Of a DNA stretch of 5,509 nucleotides, positions 4,381-5,509 are shown piece by piece (positions within the stretch are counted from its first letter, which is position 1; each line of letters starts with the position of its first letter). Source of the DNA: an uncultured Cocleimonas sp. (GTDB lineage Bacteria; Pseudomonadota; Gammaproteobacteria; Thiotrichales; Thiotrichaceae); NCBI GenBank assembly GCA_938041705.1, contig CALISP010000291.1:1-5509 (forward strand). The letters run 5' to 3'. The translations under genes were made by a program, and so were the position numbers. Under the pieces are notes generated by a model. It had not been told where the DNA came from, did no database searches, and was given only the letters and a program-made list of their open reading frames with translations.

Positions 4381-5505
4381 TTAAACGCCGCCCATTAGTT
4401 CATCTTGTAAAACTTTAAGCTCATCCCACTTACCATCAGCAGCTAGTTCAGCCTGTTGTGGCCAAGTCTTTGGCTCTTTTGATTTCAATGTAGAAACAGT
4501 TTCTAAGATAGCTTTAATCGCATCACGATCCATTTTTGCTAGTGCAGCAAAAGTTGAAACACCTGCTTCACCAAGTACCTCAGCAATCTTAGGTCCAATA
4601 CCTTCAATTTTCTTTAGATCATCAGCTTCTTCAGATTTAGCTGCTGCTTTTTTAGGTGCAGGAGCTGCTTCTTTTTCAGCTACTGGCGCTGGAGCCTCTT
4701 CTTTAGCCGGAGCTACTTCTTTCTTAGTTATTTTTGCTTCTGGCTTATCGTCTGCATTAGCCTTTGCAGGAGCTGCTTTTGGAGCAGGAGCTGCAGCTGC
4801 CATTTCTTCTGCATTCGTTGCAGCAGCTAAATGACCTTCAACAATAGAATCAGCAATTGCAGATGTATAAAGCTGAATTGCGCGAATAGCGTCATCATTA
4901 CCAGGTACAACATAATCAATGTTATCAGCACTGTTGTTAGTATCTACAACACCGATAACTGGAATACCTAGAGTTTTAGCTTCTTTAACAGCAATACTTT
5001 CGTGACCAACATCAATAATGAAAAGCGCATCAGGAAGTGAACGCATGTCCTTAATTCCACCTAAAGCTTTGTTTAGTTTGATAAGTTCACGAGTTAGCAT
5101 TAATGCTTCTTTTTTACCACCACGAAGGATAGTACCGTCAGCTTCCATCTTTTCGATGTCTTGCATACGACGAACTGACTGTTTGATAGTCTTGTAGTTA
5201 GTGAGCATTCCACCCAACCAACGTTGATCAACAAAAGGCATTTTACAACGAGTTGCTTCGTCACGAATTGCAGTTTGTGCAGCACGTTTAGTGCCTACGA
5301 ACATTACCTTGCCGCCTTTAGCAGCAATTTTTCCTGCAAAGTTTAACGCATCGTTAAACATCGGCAGAGTTTGCTCAAGGTTAATGATATGAATTTTATT
5401 ACGGTCACCAAAAATATAAGGTGCCATTTTTGGGTTCCAATAGCGGGTTTGATGTCCGAAATGAACACCTGCTTCCAGCATTTGGCGCATGCTTACTTTA
5501 GCCAT
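4381..5505 (-). CDS. rpsB: 30S ribosomal protein S2 with C-terminal helix-hairpin-helix extension
   Basis: The protein has 374 residues against about 241 in E. coli. Residues 1 to about 230 are a full S2 core: MLEAGVHFGHQTRYWNPKM (9-27), KIHIINLEQT (37-46), VMFVGTKRAA (67-76), RWLGGMLTN (95-103), KKEALMLTRE (131-140), GGIKDMRSLPDALF (149-162) and PGNDDAIRAIQLY (201-213). S2 sits on the back of the small subunit and is needed with S1 for translation initiation. From about 231 to 294 comes an Ala/Pro/Lys/Glu-rich, probably disordered linker. Residues 295-374 form an additional domain (separate entry). The reading frame is unbroken, so this is a fusion rather than a frameshift or readthrough of a stop. 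ATG 5505 gives MAKVSMRQML, matching the family start. Only four bases upstream are in the window, so the leader, where S2 autoregulation acts in E. coli, cannot be seen. Confidence 0.97.
   Translation of the reverse strand: MAKVSMRQMLEAGVHFGHQTRYWNPKMAPYIFGDRNKIHIINLEQTLPMFNDALNFAGKIAAKGGKVMFVGTKRAAQTAIRDEATRCKMPFVDQRWLGGMLTNYKTIKQSVRRMQDIEKMEADGTILRGGKKEALMLTRELIKLNKALGGIKDMRSLPDALFIIDVGHESIAVKEAKTLGIPVIGVVDTNNSADNIDYVVPGNDDAIRAIQLYTSAIADSIVEGHLAAATNAEEMAAAAPAPKAAPAKANADDKPEAKITKKEVAPAKEEAPAPVAEKEAAPAPKKAAAKSEEADDLKKIEGIGPKIAEVLGEAGVSTFAALAKMDRDAIKAILETVSTLKSKEPKTWPQQAELAADGKWDELKVLQDELMGGV
4384..4623 (-). other. Helix-hairpin-helix-like domain fused to S2 (residues 295-374)
   Basis: The segment begins DDLKKIEGIGPKIAEVLGEA and continues GVSTFAALAKM. 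This is the pattern DDLKxIxGIGPKxxxxLxxxGxxTFxxLA of the small helix-hairpin-helix/H3TH family (COG3743-like, from memory). That family also appears at the ends of ribosomal protein L21 and of NuoE in some bacteria. The GIGPK hairpin (302-306) is the classic nucleic-acid backbone contact. The second half has TWPQQAELAADGKWDELKVLQDEL (347-370), a helical part typical of the same add-on. No nuclease catalytic residues can be recognised, so I infer RNA or DNA binding, or a protein dock, not enzymatic activity. The linker at 4624-4827 joins it to the S2 core. Confidence 0.8.
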
Positions 5506-5509
5506 AGAT

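Noticed and set aside
4381..4827. Frameshift or missed stop explaining the long rpsB
   Set aside because: The tail has a coherent domain with a recognised motif and sensible composition in the same frame as the S2 core, so a genuine fusion is the better explanation.
5100..5285. Alternative minus-strand frame inside rpsB
   Set aside because: It is a shifted frame within the S2 core, whose own frame is fully conserved; nothing supports expression.

Overview
The window is a conserved bacterial housekeeping cluster, read entirely from the minus strand. In transcription order (high to low coordinates) it carries rpsB, tsf, pyrH, frr, uppS, cdsA and the first codons of dxr. This gene order, and the close match of every protein to the Escherichia coli versions as I remember them, point to a gammaproteobacterium. 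The DNA is AT-rich, with very AT-rich spacers and many A/T-ending codons. That would fit a marine or symbiotic lineage, but genus is not resolved. I see no mobile element, CRISPR array, tRNA or rRNA, and no credible plus-strand gene.

Layout: rpsB (4381-5505) and tsf (3383-4261) form a translation unit with a 119-base spacer holding two RNA-type hairpins. A strong symmetrical terminator (3322-3352) follows tsf. A 295-base non-coding region (3027-3321) then leads into pyrH. It contains a 37-bp near-palindrome, a second inverted repeat, weak promoter candidates and an orphan Shine-Dalgarno-like stretch. pyrH (2310-3026) and frr (1648-2205) are separated by 104 bases with a further inverted repeat. 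frr, uppS, cdsA and dxr are packed tightly: a 22-base gap, an 8-base overlap and a 4-base ATGA overlap.

Functionally, the first genes serve translation: ribosomal protein S2, EF-Ts and ribosome recycling factor. pyrH makes UDP for nucleic acid precursors. uppS, cdsA and dxr supply envelope precursors: undecaprenyl diphosphate, CDP-diacylglycerol and the MEP isoprenoid pathway, which in turn feeds UppS.

The most unusual item is rpsB. It encodes 374 residues where the E. coli protein has about 241. The extra C-terminus is an Ala/Pro/Lys/Glu-rich linker followed by an approximately 80-residue helix-hairpin-helix-like domain (LKKIEGIGPKIAEVL). The other genes look ordinary; the remaining interest lies in the structured spacers.
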